This document shows, in pieces, positions 24,008 through 32,385 of a stretch of DNA of 64,000 nt. The stretch's first letter is position 1, and every line of letters begins with the position of its first letter. The DNA lies in NCBI RefSeq assembly GCF_016599715.1, contig NZ_CP067019.1, forward strand, positions 1,302,001-1,366,000. Direction: 5' to 3'. This DNA comes from Acinetobacter sp. CS-2. GTDB lineage: Bacteria; Pseudomonadota; Gammaproteobacteria; Pseudomonadales; Moraxellaceae. Made by a program: the position numbers and the translations under genes. The notes under the pieces are model-generated. The model was not told the DNA's origin and made no database searches. It saw nothing but the letters and a program-made list of their open reading frames with translations.

Positions 24008-25189
24008 ATGATGACAAAACAAAATTTGATGCAAAAAAGGCATAAAATTGATCAGTTTAGGCAAAGTAGCAGTTTATCTGCCTTACATGCAGAACAACTG
24101 GGTCAAAGCATTGCGAGTTCCTGGCAACGTTCATCCTCGGCCGAAATTCCCAAGGATCGCTTGGCTGCCCCACTGGTTCACTTACAAAAAGAAACCTATC
24201 CTTCGGCTTTGGCAAATGCCTTGCAACATTGCGCACAGGATTTAAAGCATATTGCCGAACAGTCTTCGATGGTAATTGCAGTCGGCGATATCGGTAGCAC
24301 CATTATCTGGTCAGCCTCCAGTCCACAAATGCAGCGTGCAGCAGAAAGTGTGCATTTTATTGAAGGCGGGCAATGGCGCGAGGAACTGGTTGGAACCAAT
24401 GCCTTGGCACTGTCGTTAAAAACCCAGCAATCGAGTTGTGTTTTTTCCAATGAACATTATATGCCTTCCATTCATGATTGGGTCTGTTATGCTGCCCCGA
24501 TTATTGATCCTTATTCCAAACAGGTGTTAGGGGTGATTGACCTGTCGACCACCTGGCAAAAGCATAACAGTTTGGGGCTGCTTGCAGCGGAACGCTGTGC
24601 TTCGATTATTCAATCGGCTTTGCTGGAATACCAAAAGCAGCGCCTGTTTATTCGGGCTTTTTCCGTGCCTCAGGTTTTGTTTAACGGTAAGGTGCTGGTT
24701 TTGACCCCCCGCCAAATTGAAATTTTGACTATCCTGGCGTTATGTCCGCAAGGTTTAAGCCTGGATACCCTGCATCAGGCTTTATACGGGGAACGAAAAG
24801 TCAGTATAGGCACCTTAAAAGCAGAAATGTCGCAGTTGCGTGATGTACTGGGCGGTATGTTGGGTTCCAGACCTTATCGTTTATTGGCACATGTAGAGGC
24901 TGACTTTTTATTGACAGAACAGTCTTTGGATGCCGGCTATATCGATTCGGCCTTAAAACTGTGTACTGGCGTATTTTTATCCAAAACCGAAAGTCCTTTT
25001 TTATGTGCCTGGCGTGATTGTCTGGAATCACGTTTAAGTGATGCCATCTTTAAAGCCAATGAAACTGATGTGCTGCTAAAACATGTGGCTCGATTCCCTG
25101 AGGCGATTGATGCGGTGGAGCGCCTGATTGAGCTCATGCCCAAAACGCACCCTGTGCATCAAACCCTGCTGAAATATAAGGATGCTTGA
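24008..25189 (+). CDS. GAF-domain transcriptional regulator with C-terminal winged helix
   Basis: A 393-residue regulator. The N-terminus ('SIASSWQRS', residues about 30-42) and a GAF sensor (about 60-200, containing 'GTNALALSL' and 'SNEHYMPSIHDWVCYAAPI') are like those of AcoR-type activators. The AAA+ sigma-54 module and Fis helix are absent. Instead residues about 225-300 form an OmpR-like winged helix ('LTPRQIEILTILALCPQGL', 'STGTLKAEMSQLR'-like segment), so it should work with ordinary sigma-70 polymerase. It is divergent from the aldehyde dehydrogenase gene with about 200 bases between, and very likely controls it in response to an aldehyde, alcohol or acetoin-like signal. Confidence 0.8.
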   Translation: MMTKQNLMQKRHKIDQFRQSSSLSALHAEQLGQSIASSWQRSSSAEIPKDRLAAPLVHLQKETYPSALANALQHCAQDLKHIAEQSSMVIAVGDIGSTIIWSASSPQMQRAAESVHFIEGGQWREELVGTNALALSLKTQQSSCVFSNEHYMPSIHDWVCYAAPIIDPYSKQVLGVIDLSTTWQKHNSLGLLAAERCASIIQSALLEYQKQRLFIRAFSVPQVLFNGKVLVLTPRQIEILTILALCPQGLSLDTLHQALYGERKVSIGTLKAEMSQLRDVLGGMLGSRPYRLLAHVEADFLLTEQSLDAGYIDSALKLCTGVFLSKTESPFLCAWRDCLESRLSDAIFKANETDVLLKHVARFPEAIDAVERLIELMPKTHPVHQTLLKYKDA

Positions 25190-25204
25190 GAGCTGTAAGA
25201 TAGA

Positions 25205-26185
25205 TTACAGCCCTTTAATTTCTAGCCATTCAAACAGCTGCTGATAAACCCGCTCACGCACAGATTTTTCCGACAAGACCAGATCATGTAAGCCATTCTT
25301 GATTTTAGCAATGGTGACATCACCTTGGATTTTTTTGGCATATTTGTCGATATGTTTGACATCTAGAATCACGTCACTGCTTTGTGCATATTGATGCCAT
25401 TTTTTTGGATTTTTGCTTTGATCGGAATGCATTACCAAAGCAGGTACCGTTAAGCTGACTCCCTGATGAATTTCTTTCTGTGCTTCAAAAATGGCCCGAA
25501 CAAAACTCAATCGAACCAGAGGATAAGATTGCGGTTTCCAGTCCAGATTAAAGTCCCATTCACCATGCAGGTTTTTATGCAGACTGGGAACATACCATTT
25601 GTTCAGCTCACTGGGAAATTTTAAATCCGGGCAAACCTTACCCACCCGGCTTAAATTGGGAATGCCCAATTTTTTCTTGATCGGGTTCATATTGAAATCA
25701 TAAAACGGACTATTGACCCACAGTGCCTTAATTAAAGGATGCTCTGGATGATGTGCCGCATACAGTGTGGTGGTTAAGCCACCGGTAGAATGGCCACTGA
25801 GTAAAATGGCATCATGGCCTTCTGCGCCTATAATGTTTAAGGCTTCGGTAATTTCGGCATCGTATTCGGCAATTTCACGCACATTATAATATTTTTGATG
25901 CGGCAGAATGGAACGGCCATATTTACGTAAATCGAGTGCATAAAAGTCAAAACCATGCTGGTTGAACTGTTCTGCCATTTCCGTCTGGAAGAAATAATCA
26001 ATAAAGCCATGAATATATAACACAGCTTTGGATGTGGTTTGGTCGGCTTTTTTTCTGACTAAGGTCGCTGTAACCTGACCTTCGTAATCATCCGGGAAAT
26101 TTAAAGTGGCCTGTTCATAACCTGGGCCTAAGATATCACGTTGATAAAGTGGGGCGGTGTTACCATTGCTCATTTTTATACTCAT
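25205..26185 (-). CDS. Alpha/beta hydrolase (lysophospholipase-like)
   Basis: A 326-residue protein with 'VLYIHGFIDYF' forming the oxyanion region, nucleophile S133 in GHSTGG, and a C-terminal 'NGLHDLVLS' giving the catalytic histidine. A lid-like insertion lies at about 160-225. The serine aminopeptidase/monoglyceride lipase-like fold suggests a carboxylesterase or lysophospholipase acting in the cytoplasm. It is convergent with the GAF regulator; a small hairpin at 25192-25211 spans both stop codons. The alcohol dehydrogenase lies upstream on the same strand, so a shared transcript is possible if the terminator-like element at 26252-26367 is read through. Confidence 0.78.
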   Translation of the reverse strand: MSIKMSNGNTAPLYQRDILGPGYEQATLNFPDDYEGQVTATLVRKKADQTTSKAVLYIHGFIDYFFQTEMAEQFNQHGFDFYALDLRKYGRSILPHQKYYNVREIAEYDAEITEALNIIGAEGHDAILLSGHSTGGLTTTLYAAHHPEHPLIKALWVNSPFYDFNMNPIKKKLGIPNLSRVGKVCPDLKFPSELNKWYVPSLHKNLHGEWDFNLDWKPQSYPLVRLSFVRAIFEAQKEIHQGVSLTVPALVMHSDQSKNPKKWHQYAQSSDVILDVKHIDKYAKKIQGDVTIAKIKNGLHDLVLSEKSVRERVYQQLFEWLEIKGL

Positions 26186-26251
26186 AGAGAAGAATCTGTT
26201 TTCTCTTATCCTTCATGATGAGTGGTAATTTGTCAAATTGAATTATTTTCA

Positions 26252-26367
26252 TAAAAAAAAGCAACCACAGTTCTTATCCTGTCATCAAGGACACAGGATC
26301 AGCCAGGAAAAGGGAAATGGTTTCTTTTCTTGGCGCACTTCTTGACGAAGTGCGAACATGGGTTGCT
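26252..26367 (-). ncRNA. Candidate structured RNA or repeat: four-way-junction fold with T8 tail
   Basis: On the - strand about 108 bases form four adjoining stems with almost no unpaired joints. P1 pairs 26260-26273 with 26354-26367 (11 of 14 match). P2 is ATCCTGT/ACAGGAT (26276-26282/26293-26299). P3 is 11 bp with one G-U (26302-26312/26324-26334). P4 is GCACTTC/GAAGTGC (26335-26341/26347-26353). The last - strand stem runs straight into eight T (26252-26259), an intrinsic-terminator end. It may be a small RNA, a structured terminator of the alcohol dehydrogenase transcript, a 5' leader of the hydrolase, or a palindromic interspersed repeat. Confidence 0.55.
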
Positions 26368-26412
26368 AAAAGTGTAAGTCAAAGAATTGGATAGAAGACT
26401 TACAGGGAGGTA

Positions 26413-27624
26413 TTACATTGCTGCTTTAAAATCGACTACCGATGCATTAGGTTTCAATGCTGCCTTAAAGATATCGACCACTTGAGCATGGTTAGCTTTA
26501 CGTGGGTTGGTCAGCATGCAGGCATCTTTTTGCGCATTTTCTGCCATGATGGCCAGATCAGCTTCTTTGACACCCAGTTCAGCTAAACCGGATGGAATAC
26601 CAATAGAAGCAGAAAGTTGACGAATGGCATTGATGGCTTCAAATGCAGCTTCAGTTACCGTCAGGCCTTCAGTGTTGACTCCCATTAACTGTGCAATTTT
26701 CGCATAGCGATCCGGGCAGGCGATCAGGTTAAATTCAGATACATGCGGAAGCAGAATGGCATTACAAACGCCGTGTGGCAGATTGTAGAAACCGCCCAGC
26801 TGATGCGCCATGGCATGAACATAACCTAAAGATGCATTGTTAAAAGCCATACCTGCAAGATACTGTGCATAGCTCATGGCATCACGTGCTTCCAGGTTTT
26901 CACCATTGGCAACAGCCGGGCTAAGCCATTCGCTAATCATGGTAATTGCTTTTTCGGCACAGGCATCAGTAATTGGATTGGCTGCAGTTGATACATAGGC
27001 TTCAACAGCGTGAGTCAATGCATCCATACCGGTTGCCGCAGTTAAACTGGCTGGTTTGGCAATCATCAGTTTAGGATCGTCGATGGCAATCAGCGGGGTA
27101 CAGCGCCAGTCAACAATAGCCATTTTTACATGGGTATCGGTATTGGTAATAATACAGAAACGGGTCATTTCTGAAGCCGTACCTGCCGTGGTATTGATCG
27201 CAATCAGCGGTGTCATTGGTACAGTGCTTTTATCGATCCCTTCGTAGTCACGAATATGACCGCCACCCGCTGTCACCAGGCCGATACCTTTAGCACAGTC
27301 ATGTGATGAACCACCGCCTAAAGAAACAATAAAATCACAACCCTGTTTATTATAGGCTTGAACGCCGTTATGTACGTTAATGTCGGTTGGGTTTGGTTCT
27401 GCACCCGGGAAAATATGACTGTCAACGCCAGCATCTTTTAAATAGTTTGAAATAGTATCTGCGACACCAAATTTGAATAAACCTGCATCAGTCACAATCA
27501 AGGCCTTCTTGGCACCTAGATTTTGCGCTTTAGTTCCAATTTCTTTGGCACAGCCTGGGCCAAAAAGTGAAACACAGGGAATATAAAAACCGTTGGTTTG
27601 ATCTGCAATATTTTTAAAAGCCAT
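26413..27624 (-). CDS. Iron-containing alcohol dehydrogenase
   Basis: A 403-residue group III alcohol dehydrogenase. ATG 27624 is chosen because AGAAGGA lies eight bases upstream; an in-frame ATG at 27669 would add a non-conserved tail. 'SLGGGSSHDCAKGIG' binds NAD(P). The metal ligands are carried by a D in 'GMDALTHAVEAYVS', H in the same helix, 'HAMAHQLGGFYNLPHG' and 'H-x-x-x-x' residues after it. It oxidises short alcohols or reduces aldehydes. With the aldehyde dehydrogenase at 22292 it forms an alcohol-to-acid route. On the - strand, direct GGTAGGT repeats (27704-27724) lie about 80 bases upstream. Confidence 0.92.
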   Translation of the reverse strand: MAFKNIADQTNGFYIPCVSLFGPGCAKEIGTKAQNLGAKKALIVTDAGLFKFGVADTISNYLKDAGVDSHIFPGAEPNPTDINVHNGVQAYNKQGCDFIVSLGGGSSHDCAKGIGLVTAGGGHIRDYEGIDKSTVPMTPLIAINTTAGTASEMTRFCIITNTDTHVKMAIVDWRCTPLIAIDDPKLMIAKPASLTAATGMDALTHAVEAYVSTAANPITDACAEKAITMISEWLSPAVANGENLEARDAMSYAQYLAGMAFNNASLGYVHAMAHQLGGFYNLPHGVCNAILLPHVSEFNLIACPDRYAKIAQLMGVNTEGLTVTEAAFEAINAIRQLSASIGIPSGLAELGVKEADLAIMAENAQKDACMLTNPRKANHAQVVDIFKAALKPNASVVDFKAAM

Positions 27625-28048
27625 GGTGCGATTCCTTCTACCATTCATTATATTATCGGTGACTCTCACCGTAATTGGAGTATCGAATGAAGCTGGGAAA
27701 AATCCTACCTACCAAATACCTACCATTTTAAGTTTATGAATTTTATAATTTTTTTTATTAAATATTGCCCAGTTATCTATTTTCCATGCATCATTTACTC
27801 ATATCTAGTCTATCTTGCAAGCCATGTATGAAAGGTTCTTAAACTTTAGCATGTTTGAATTATATTCAGGTGATCAACCATTAAAAAGCCCTAAGAATCA
27901 GATTGATATTTAAGCCCGAATACCAGTTTTGAGGGCGGCGATAGGGTAAAGCTAAAAATCCTGACTGGTTGAGAAATCATAGAAAATTGGCAACGGCCAG
28001 AAGATTAATTTTTTCCGCTGGGCATAAATGCAACCCTTATCTGGAGAT
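27625..28048. other. Intergenic region between alcohol dehydrogenase and TonB receptor genes
   Basis: No gene is visible. On the - strand a TATAAT-like box lies near 27650-27656, close to the alcohol dehydrogenase start, and two direct GGTAGGT copies lie at 27704-27724. The rest (27730-28045) is AT-rich without repeats or ORFs that I can support. Confidence 0.4.
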
Positions 28049-28078
28049 AAAAAACCGGTGGCTGGCACCGGTTTTTTA
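28049..28078. terminator. Terminator of the TonB receptor gene
   Basis: AAAAAACCGGTG-GCTG-GCACCGGTTTTTT, a long symmetric stem that ends the - strand receptor gene. Confidence 0.88.
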
Positions 28079-28088
28079 TCTTCCCCGT

Positions 28089-30164
28089 TTAGAATTTTTT
28101 TTCTACACTGAGGAGTACACTTGGAATGGCCTGATTCACCCGTGATTCATACAGGCTGCCATCAGATTGATTGGTTAAACGCTCTTTATAATCTGTACTC
28201 AAGATATTGCGTGCACTCAGGGTCGTTGCCCAGCCATCATCAAAGCGTTTGCTCACACTGATATCGACATTGACCCGTTCATTGCTGGTACGGTCATAGG
28301 GCAGGTTATCCAGGGCCCGGGTAAATTCAGGAACATAGTTCAGATTGACACTGCTGGAAAGACGCCAGGGCTGATAGTTATAAGATAAACCGGCACTGGC
28401 TGTATAAGGTGCCACATCACTGGCTAAACATTGCTGATGATTGGTCTCTTCAATTTTTGCCCGTACGGTAGACAGTTGACCATTCAACATCAATGCATGC
28501 CCATTTTCAGTTTGCTTTAAGGCATAACGAGCAGCAATTTCAACCCCATAGGTGGTGGCATTGTCCTGGTTTTGTGGGCGTTCTACAAAACGCGAGCCTT
28601 CCTGACGAATCACTTTCTCAATGTAATCTTCAATTTCACGTTGGTATGCCGTGATGTTGACGCCACCTGACGGGGTGTTATACCCCAAAGTGGATTCAAA
28701 GGCGGTTATTTTTTCCGGACGTAAATTAGGGTTTCCGCCACGATCCGGATTGTTCAGGCTACCGGCATCGCTATCGGTAGAAACAGAAACCGTAGGTAAC
28801 AGCTGGTCGGTTTTAGGACTGCGGAATGCCTGGCTGATATTGCTTTGTAATGACCAGTGATCATCAAAGTCAAAACGATGTGCCAAGACTGGACTTAAGT
28901 GACTGTCACTATAATCCACAAGTCCTGAACGATGAATCCATTCTTGACGGGCACCTAAAGTCACGGTTTGCCGGTCTGTAAACTTCCAGCTGCCTTCGGT
29001 GTAGAGCGCATAACGCTGTTCATCGAGTGTATCGGTAATATTACTCTCAAGTTCACTCGAGCGAATATCCGTACCAAACTTCAGTTGTCGGGTGTTATCA
29101 AATTTACGCACACCATCATAAGCCACACCATACTCATGGATGGTTTCATCGGTATAGCTGCTGAAGAGCGGTGACCGGGTCGATTCGGTTTCGTTCTGCT
29201 GTTCGACTGAAAGACGAATTTTGTCGGAATTATCCTTGTCTTTACGTTCATAACGGGTATTTAAACGGATGCTGTCATTCTTGTCATTTTGCGTCTGATC
29301 GCCACGGCTGCCGTCACTTTCATTATTGCGATAGAACAGTTCGGCAACCAGTTTTTGCTGGTCATCCAGTTCATATTCAACACGGGGTGCCAGCATTTGC
29401 GACTTGCGTTCGGTAATACGCTTTTGTTCGCTTGTTTGGCTGCTGTTTTGGGTCTGGGTGATCGAAGTGGTGTCATTCCACATCTGGTTGGCAGACAGGC
29501 TGTATAACCAGGCATTATCCCGGCCATCAGCCTGAACACTGATATTTTTACGTTCCTCTTCTTTTTGGTCAGATTTTGCCAAACCATATCCTGCACGGAT
29601 AGTTCCGCTGATGCGGGCATGATCCAGGGGGTGTTTCAGAATAATATTGATGACGGCGGAAGAGGCCACAGAAGCCTGAACGACACTTGGCTGTTTGGTA
29701 ATTTCAATCCGTTCGATCATGTCTGGCGTGATGCTGTCAACAACCGACATGCCACCGCGTGGGCCACCTTGAACCGGTTCACCATTGATTAAAAATACCG
29801 GGGCACCACCGCCACGAAAACGCATAGCTGAAGCACCGCCACCCCCACGTGGACCTTGTCCCGGTGTGGGCATCTGAAAACCGGCGGCACGGCGTAAGGC
29901 ATCATTCATGGATTGATCACCAAATTGCAGCATTTCTTCACGCGTGACAATAGTTTTCGCCACCGCACTGATATCCGGGTCTTTGGCTTGGGCGGGCGTT
30001 GCTTGAAATTTTAGGGTTGCCAGTGTCTGTACCGGGGCTGTTTGAGCAACCGTGCTGTTTGTTGTGGCATCGCTAATCGTGTCAGCCGCCCAGCTTGGGG
30101 AGATAAAACTAAACAGTGCACAACTCAGGGTGCTCCATTGCCAACGCGGTTGTATGCGTTTCAT
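28089..30164 (-). CDS. TonB-dependent outer-membrane receptor
   Basis: A 691-residue receptor. Residues 1-26 form a signal peptide ending in SWA. A plug domain follows at about 65-175 with 'SMNDALRRAAGFQMPTPG', a glycine/arginine-rich loop (residues about 103-116) and 'MIERIEITKQPSVVQAS'. The rest is a beta-barrel ending in a C-terminal phenylalanine (VLLSVEKKF), as required for outer-membrane insertion. The plug is of the catecholate siderophore/colicin I receptor type, but the ligand cannot be told. No siderophore genes, sigma factor or Fur box that I could confirm lie nearby. Confidence 0.9.
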   Translation of the reverse strand: MKRIQPRWQWSTLSCALFSFISPSWAADTISDATTNSTVAQTAPVQTLATLKFQATPAQAKDPDISAVAKTIVTREEMLQFGDQSMNDALRRAAGFQMPTPGQGPRGGGGASAMRFRGGGAPVFLINGEPVQGGPRGGMSVVDSITPDMIERIEITKQPSVVQASVASSAVINIILKHPLDHARISGTIRAGYGLAKSDQKEEERKNISVQADGRDNAWLYSLSANQMWNDTTSITQTQNSSQTSEQKRITERKSQMLAPRVEYELDDQQKLVAELFYRNNESDGSRGDQTQNDKNDSIRLNTRYERKDKDNSDKIRLSVEQQNETESTRSPLFSSYTDETIHEYGVAYDGVRKFDNTRQLKFGTDIRSSELESNITDTLDEQRYALYTEGSWKFTDRQTVTLGARQEWIHRSGLVDYSDSHLSPVLAHRFDFDDHWSLQSNISQAFRSPKTDQLLPTVSVSTDSDAGSLNNPDRGGNPNLRPEKITAFESTLGYNTPSGGVNITAYQREIEDYIEKVIRQEGSRFVERPQNQDNATTYGVEIAARYALKQTENGHALMLNGQLSTVRAKIEETNHQQCLASDVAPYTASAGLSYNYQPWRLSSSVNLNYVPEFTRALDNLPYDRTSNERVNVDISVSKRFDDGWATTLSARNILSTDYKERLTNQSDGSLYESRVNQAIPSVLLSVEKKF

Positions 30165-30347
30165 TATTCGATGTTCCCTATGTAATTTTGCGTAAGATAA
30201 CGTAAAAATATGGAGAAAATTTGTGGGAAACCGCAGAAATGAAAATAACCCATAAAACTGGATTACAGCGATAAAATAATCAAAATGAATGGCTTAACCC
30301 CAGCATTCTGATTATTTTTTGTGGCCGGGGGCAATGCGGATGCTGCC

Positions 30348-31346
30348 TTATTTCGTCAAAGATAAAATACAGTTTTGGCTGATGTTTTCAATCACCGCAT
30401 CATTCAAGTGAATTGGGTTATCCCATTTCAGCATTTTTTGGGTCAGCCATTTAAAATCATCTACCTTTGGCACAGATGTCTCATCGACAAAATTGCGGAT
30501 AATATTTTGAATGGAGTGGAATTTTTGTACATGAATGCTGTCTGAGCATTGAAATTGCACAATATTGAACTCGGTCAGCATTTGCCAAACGTCAGCATAG
30601 TCCTGTAAATCTTTCAGTTCTTGCTGGGCTTTTTGAATGGCCTGCGTTAAAGCCTGATGCGTGTTTGGATGTTGCATTGCCCAATCACAGGTGACTGCCA
30701 AAACCTTATCTGCCACTTGGGGAATAATGTCCTGACTGGAAGCGACAATTTGACCGATTCCCAGTAGTTCAGCCTGGCTGTTCCAGGGTTCACCGACACA
30801 AAAACCATCAATGACCTGATTGGCTAATGCCTGCACCATATAGGGTGGGGGAAGCGTGGCCAGTTTTATATTTCGTGCAATTTCAGGATTGGCAAGGGCG
30901 AGCCATTCTCTGAGACAATAATGATGAATCGACTGCTTAAAGACATGGGCAAATTGAATCTTTTTTTGCGCTTGTAGGGCAGAGACGATTTTTTGTGCAG
31001 ATTGTTGTGCGCTGTCCTGACTGGAAATGTTCAGATCAAAGCACAGTTTTTGACTCAAACTAATAAAGGCACGGTTATAACTTAATACCAGGGCAGTCTG
31101 GAGTGGAATACCGAGCTGGTCTTCACCAAGTGCTGCGGCAGGCAGCATGGCAGACAGGCAATGTGCAGCATCTAAAAAACCAAAAGCCAACCGGTCTCTT
31201 AAGCTGGCCCAAGATGCTTCCTTCACCAGCGTGACCTCTAAACCCGCTTCCTCAAAAAAACCACGCTGCTTGGCCCAAAGAATGGCCACACAATCCAGCA
31301 GAGGAATATAGCCGAACTGGATTTGAGTTTTTTCTAAATCTGGCAT
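30348..31346 (-). CDS. nasS: Nitrate sensor NasS (NrtA-like)
   Basis: A 332-residue periplasmic-binding-protein fold of the NrtA/CmpA family. 'QFGYIPLLDCVAILWAKQRGFFEEAGLEV' forms the N-terminal lobe (residues about 9-38) and 'VIDGFCVGEPWNSQAELLGIG' the hinge. There is no signal peptide, so it is cytoplasmic, which distinguishes the NasS sensor from transport-binding proteins. Known NasS proteins bind nitrate and hold NasT in an inactive complex in its absence. The gene follows nasT after three bases on the same strand, divergent from the nitrate operon. Confidence 0.88.
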   Translation of the reverse strand: MPDLEKTQIQFGYIPLLDCVAILWAKQRGFFEEAGLEVTLVKEASWASLRDRLAFGFLDAAHCLSAMLPAAALGEDQLGIPLQTALVLSYNRAFISLSQKLCFDLNISSQDSAQQSAQKIVSALQAQKKIQFAHVFKQSIHHYCLREWLALANPEIARNIKLATLPPPYMVQALANQVIDGFCVGEPWNSQAELLGIGQIVASSQDIIPQVADKVLAVTCDWAMQHPNTHQALTQAIQKAQQELKDLQDYADVWQMLTEFNIVQFQCSDSIHVQKFHSIQNIIRNFVDETSVPKVDDFKWLTQKMLKWDNPIHLNDAVIENISQNCILSLTK

Positions 31347-31349
31347 GGC

Positions 31350-31937
31350 TTAATCCTTCAATTGGCTTTGTAGTAGTTGCTGTGCATCCAGTAAACGCCG
31401 TGCCATTTCGCCAATGGTCATACGGTGGCTCATGGCATTTTTACGCAGTAACTGAAAGGCTTGATCTTCAGTAAGATGGTGCAATTGCATCATCAATACT
31501 TTGGCTTTCTCCACATCTTTACGGTCGGCTAGCTTATTTTTGGTGTCTTCCAGATCGCCGAGCAATTTTTTATGTTTTTTAAACTGTTCAATCGAGATTT
31601 CTAAAATGCTGTCCAGTTTGGATGGGTCAATGCCATCGACAATATACGCCGTAACCCCGGCATCAATGGCGTTTTTGATCGTGTCTTTGTGGCTGTTTTT
31701 AGTGAACAGTACTGTCGGCAGATCGAACTGGCTGACACAGCTTTCAATGATGTCACGATGGGGATGATCCATATCCAGCAAAATCACGTCGGCATGCAAC
31801 TGTTCGAGGCGGAACATGCTTAAATGATCCGCGCTGAGGCAGGCCACGACCTCGAAATTGTGTTCGATCAGGGAGGCTTGAATGTAATGGGCACGGTCTT
31901 GATCGTCATCAATCAGTGCGATTTTGAGTTTTGGCAT
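31350..31937 (-). CDS. nasT: ANTAR-domain antiterminator NasT
   Basis: A 195-residue response-regulator-like protein. Residues 1-115 form a receiver domain (acidic IDDDQ near residue 10, D55 in 'VILLDMDH', K in 'VLFTKNSH'). A coiled segment follows, and residues about 135-190 form the ANTAR RNA-binding domain ('DVEKAKVLMMQLHHLTEDQAF', 'MTIGEMARRLLDAQQLL'). NasT binds twin hexaloop hairpins in nitrate-gene leaders and prevents early termination once NasS has bound nitrate. Exactly such a leader is found at 32266-32312. A sigma-54 promoter lies upstream on the - strand (31990-32008). Confidence 0.92.
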   Translation of the reverse strand: MPKLKIALIDDDQDRAHYIQASLIEHNFEVVACLSADHLSMFRLEQLHADVILLDMDHPHRDIIESCVSQFDLPTVLFTKNSHKDTIKNAIDAGVTAYIVDGIDPSKLDSILEISIEQFKKHKKLLGDLEDTKNKLADRKDVEKAKVLMMQLHHLTEDQAFQLLRKNAMSHRMTIGEMARRLLDAQQLLQSQLKD

Positions 31938-31989
31938 ATGGGCTAAATATCATCAGGCCATGCCTGAAAGAAAAAGTCATAATCTATTT

Positions 31990-32008
31990 AAAGCAATTAA
32001 AATGCCAA
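31990..32008 (-). promoter_or_regulatory. Sigma-54 promoter for nasT-nasS
   Basis: Read on the - strand: TTGGCATTTTAATTGCTTT. The -24 GG and -12 GC are separated by exactly ten bases, and the match to TTGGCAC-N5-TTGCT is close. The inferred start at about 31981 leaves a leader of roughly 45 bases before the nasT ATG. Confidence 0.7.
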
Positions 32009-32237
32009 ATGAGTTAAATCATTATGATTTCAATAAAAGTTCACTGAACCAAGGAACGGTGAGCAAATTGCGCACTGTCTTAATGCAAAAATGCGCTACA
32101 AGGAAGCATAATCATTGTTGAGCTGAGTCAGGAGGTCATAGTTAAAAATAGAGAAGCAGACCATTACTGGCATTGAAAAATTATAAATAAAAATTAAAAA
32201 TGATAAAAAATATAAACTTATAGTTTTCTCTGAGTTA

Positions 32238-32254
32238 TTGGCACGCGCATTGCT
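32238..32254 (+). promoter_or_regulatory. Sigma-54 promoter of the nitrate assimilation operon
   Basis: TTGGCACGCGCATTGCT matches the -24/-12 consensus almost perfectly, with GG (32240-32241) and GC (32252-32253) ten bases apart. Transcription should begin near 32265, just before the first ANTAR hairpin. This predicts NtrC control by nitrogen status. Confidence 0.85.
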
Positions 32255-32265
32255 ATATCTCTTGT

Positions 32266-32312
32266 GAGTCAAAGACGACTCCAAAAATTGTAAGACGGCC
32301 AAAGACGTCCGT
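32266..32312 (+). promoter_or_regulatory. ANTAR (NasT-binding) twin-hairpin RNA motif
   Basis: Hairpin 1: GAGTC-AAAGAC-GACTC (32266-32281), five perfect pairs. Hairpin 2: ACGGCC-AAAGAC-GTCCGT (32295-32312), five pairs and one C-T mismatch. Both hexaloops are AAAGAC with A at position 1 and G at position 4, the required bases for ANTAR recognition, and the linker is 13 bases. No classical T-run terminator is visible before the transporter ATG at 32386. Confidence 0.82.
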
Positions 32313-32385
32313 TCTGATCGAATCTGCTGTGCAGCTATCTGCATGACAGATAAAACAATACGTTCAGTTCAGGAAGGAGAGGGCT

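Noticed and set aside
28651-29620. Several ORFs on both strands inside the TonB receptor gene (for example 29261-29620 on -, 29171-29416 on +)
   Set aside because: They lie entirely within a 691-codon gene with a complete signal peptide, plug and barrel, lack ribosome sites, and have compositions expected of shifted frames.
32064-32100. Possible NtrC-binding site upstream of the nitrate operon
   Set aside because: GCGCA...TGCGC repeats are present with the wrong spacing and poor match to the NtrC consensus; activator sites cannot be supported by eye.
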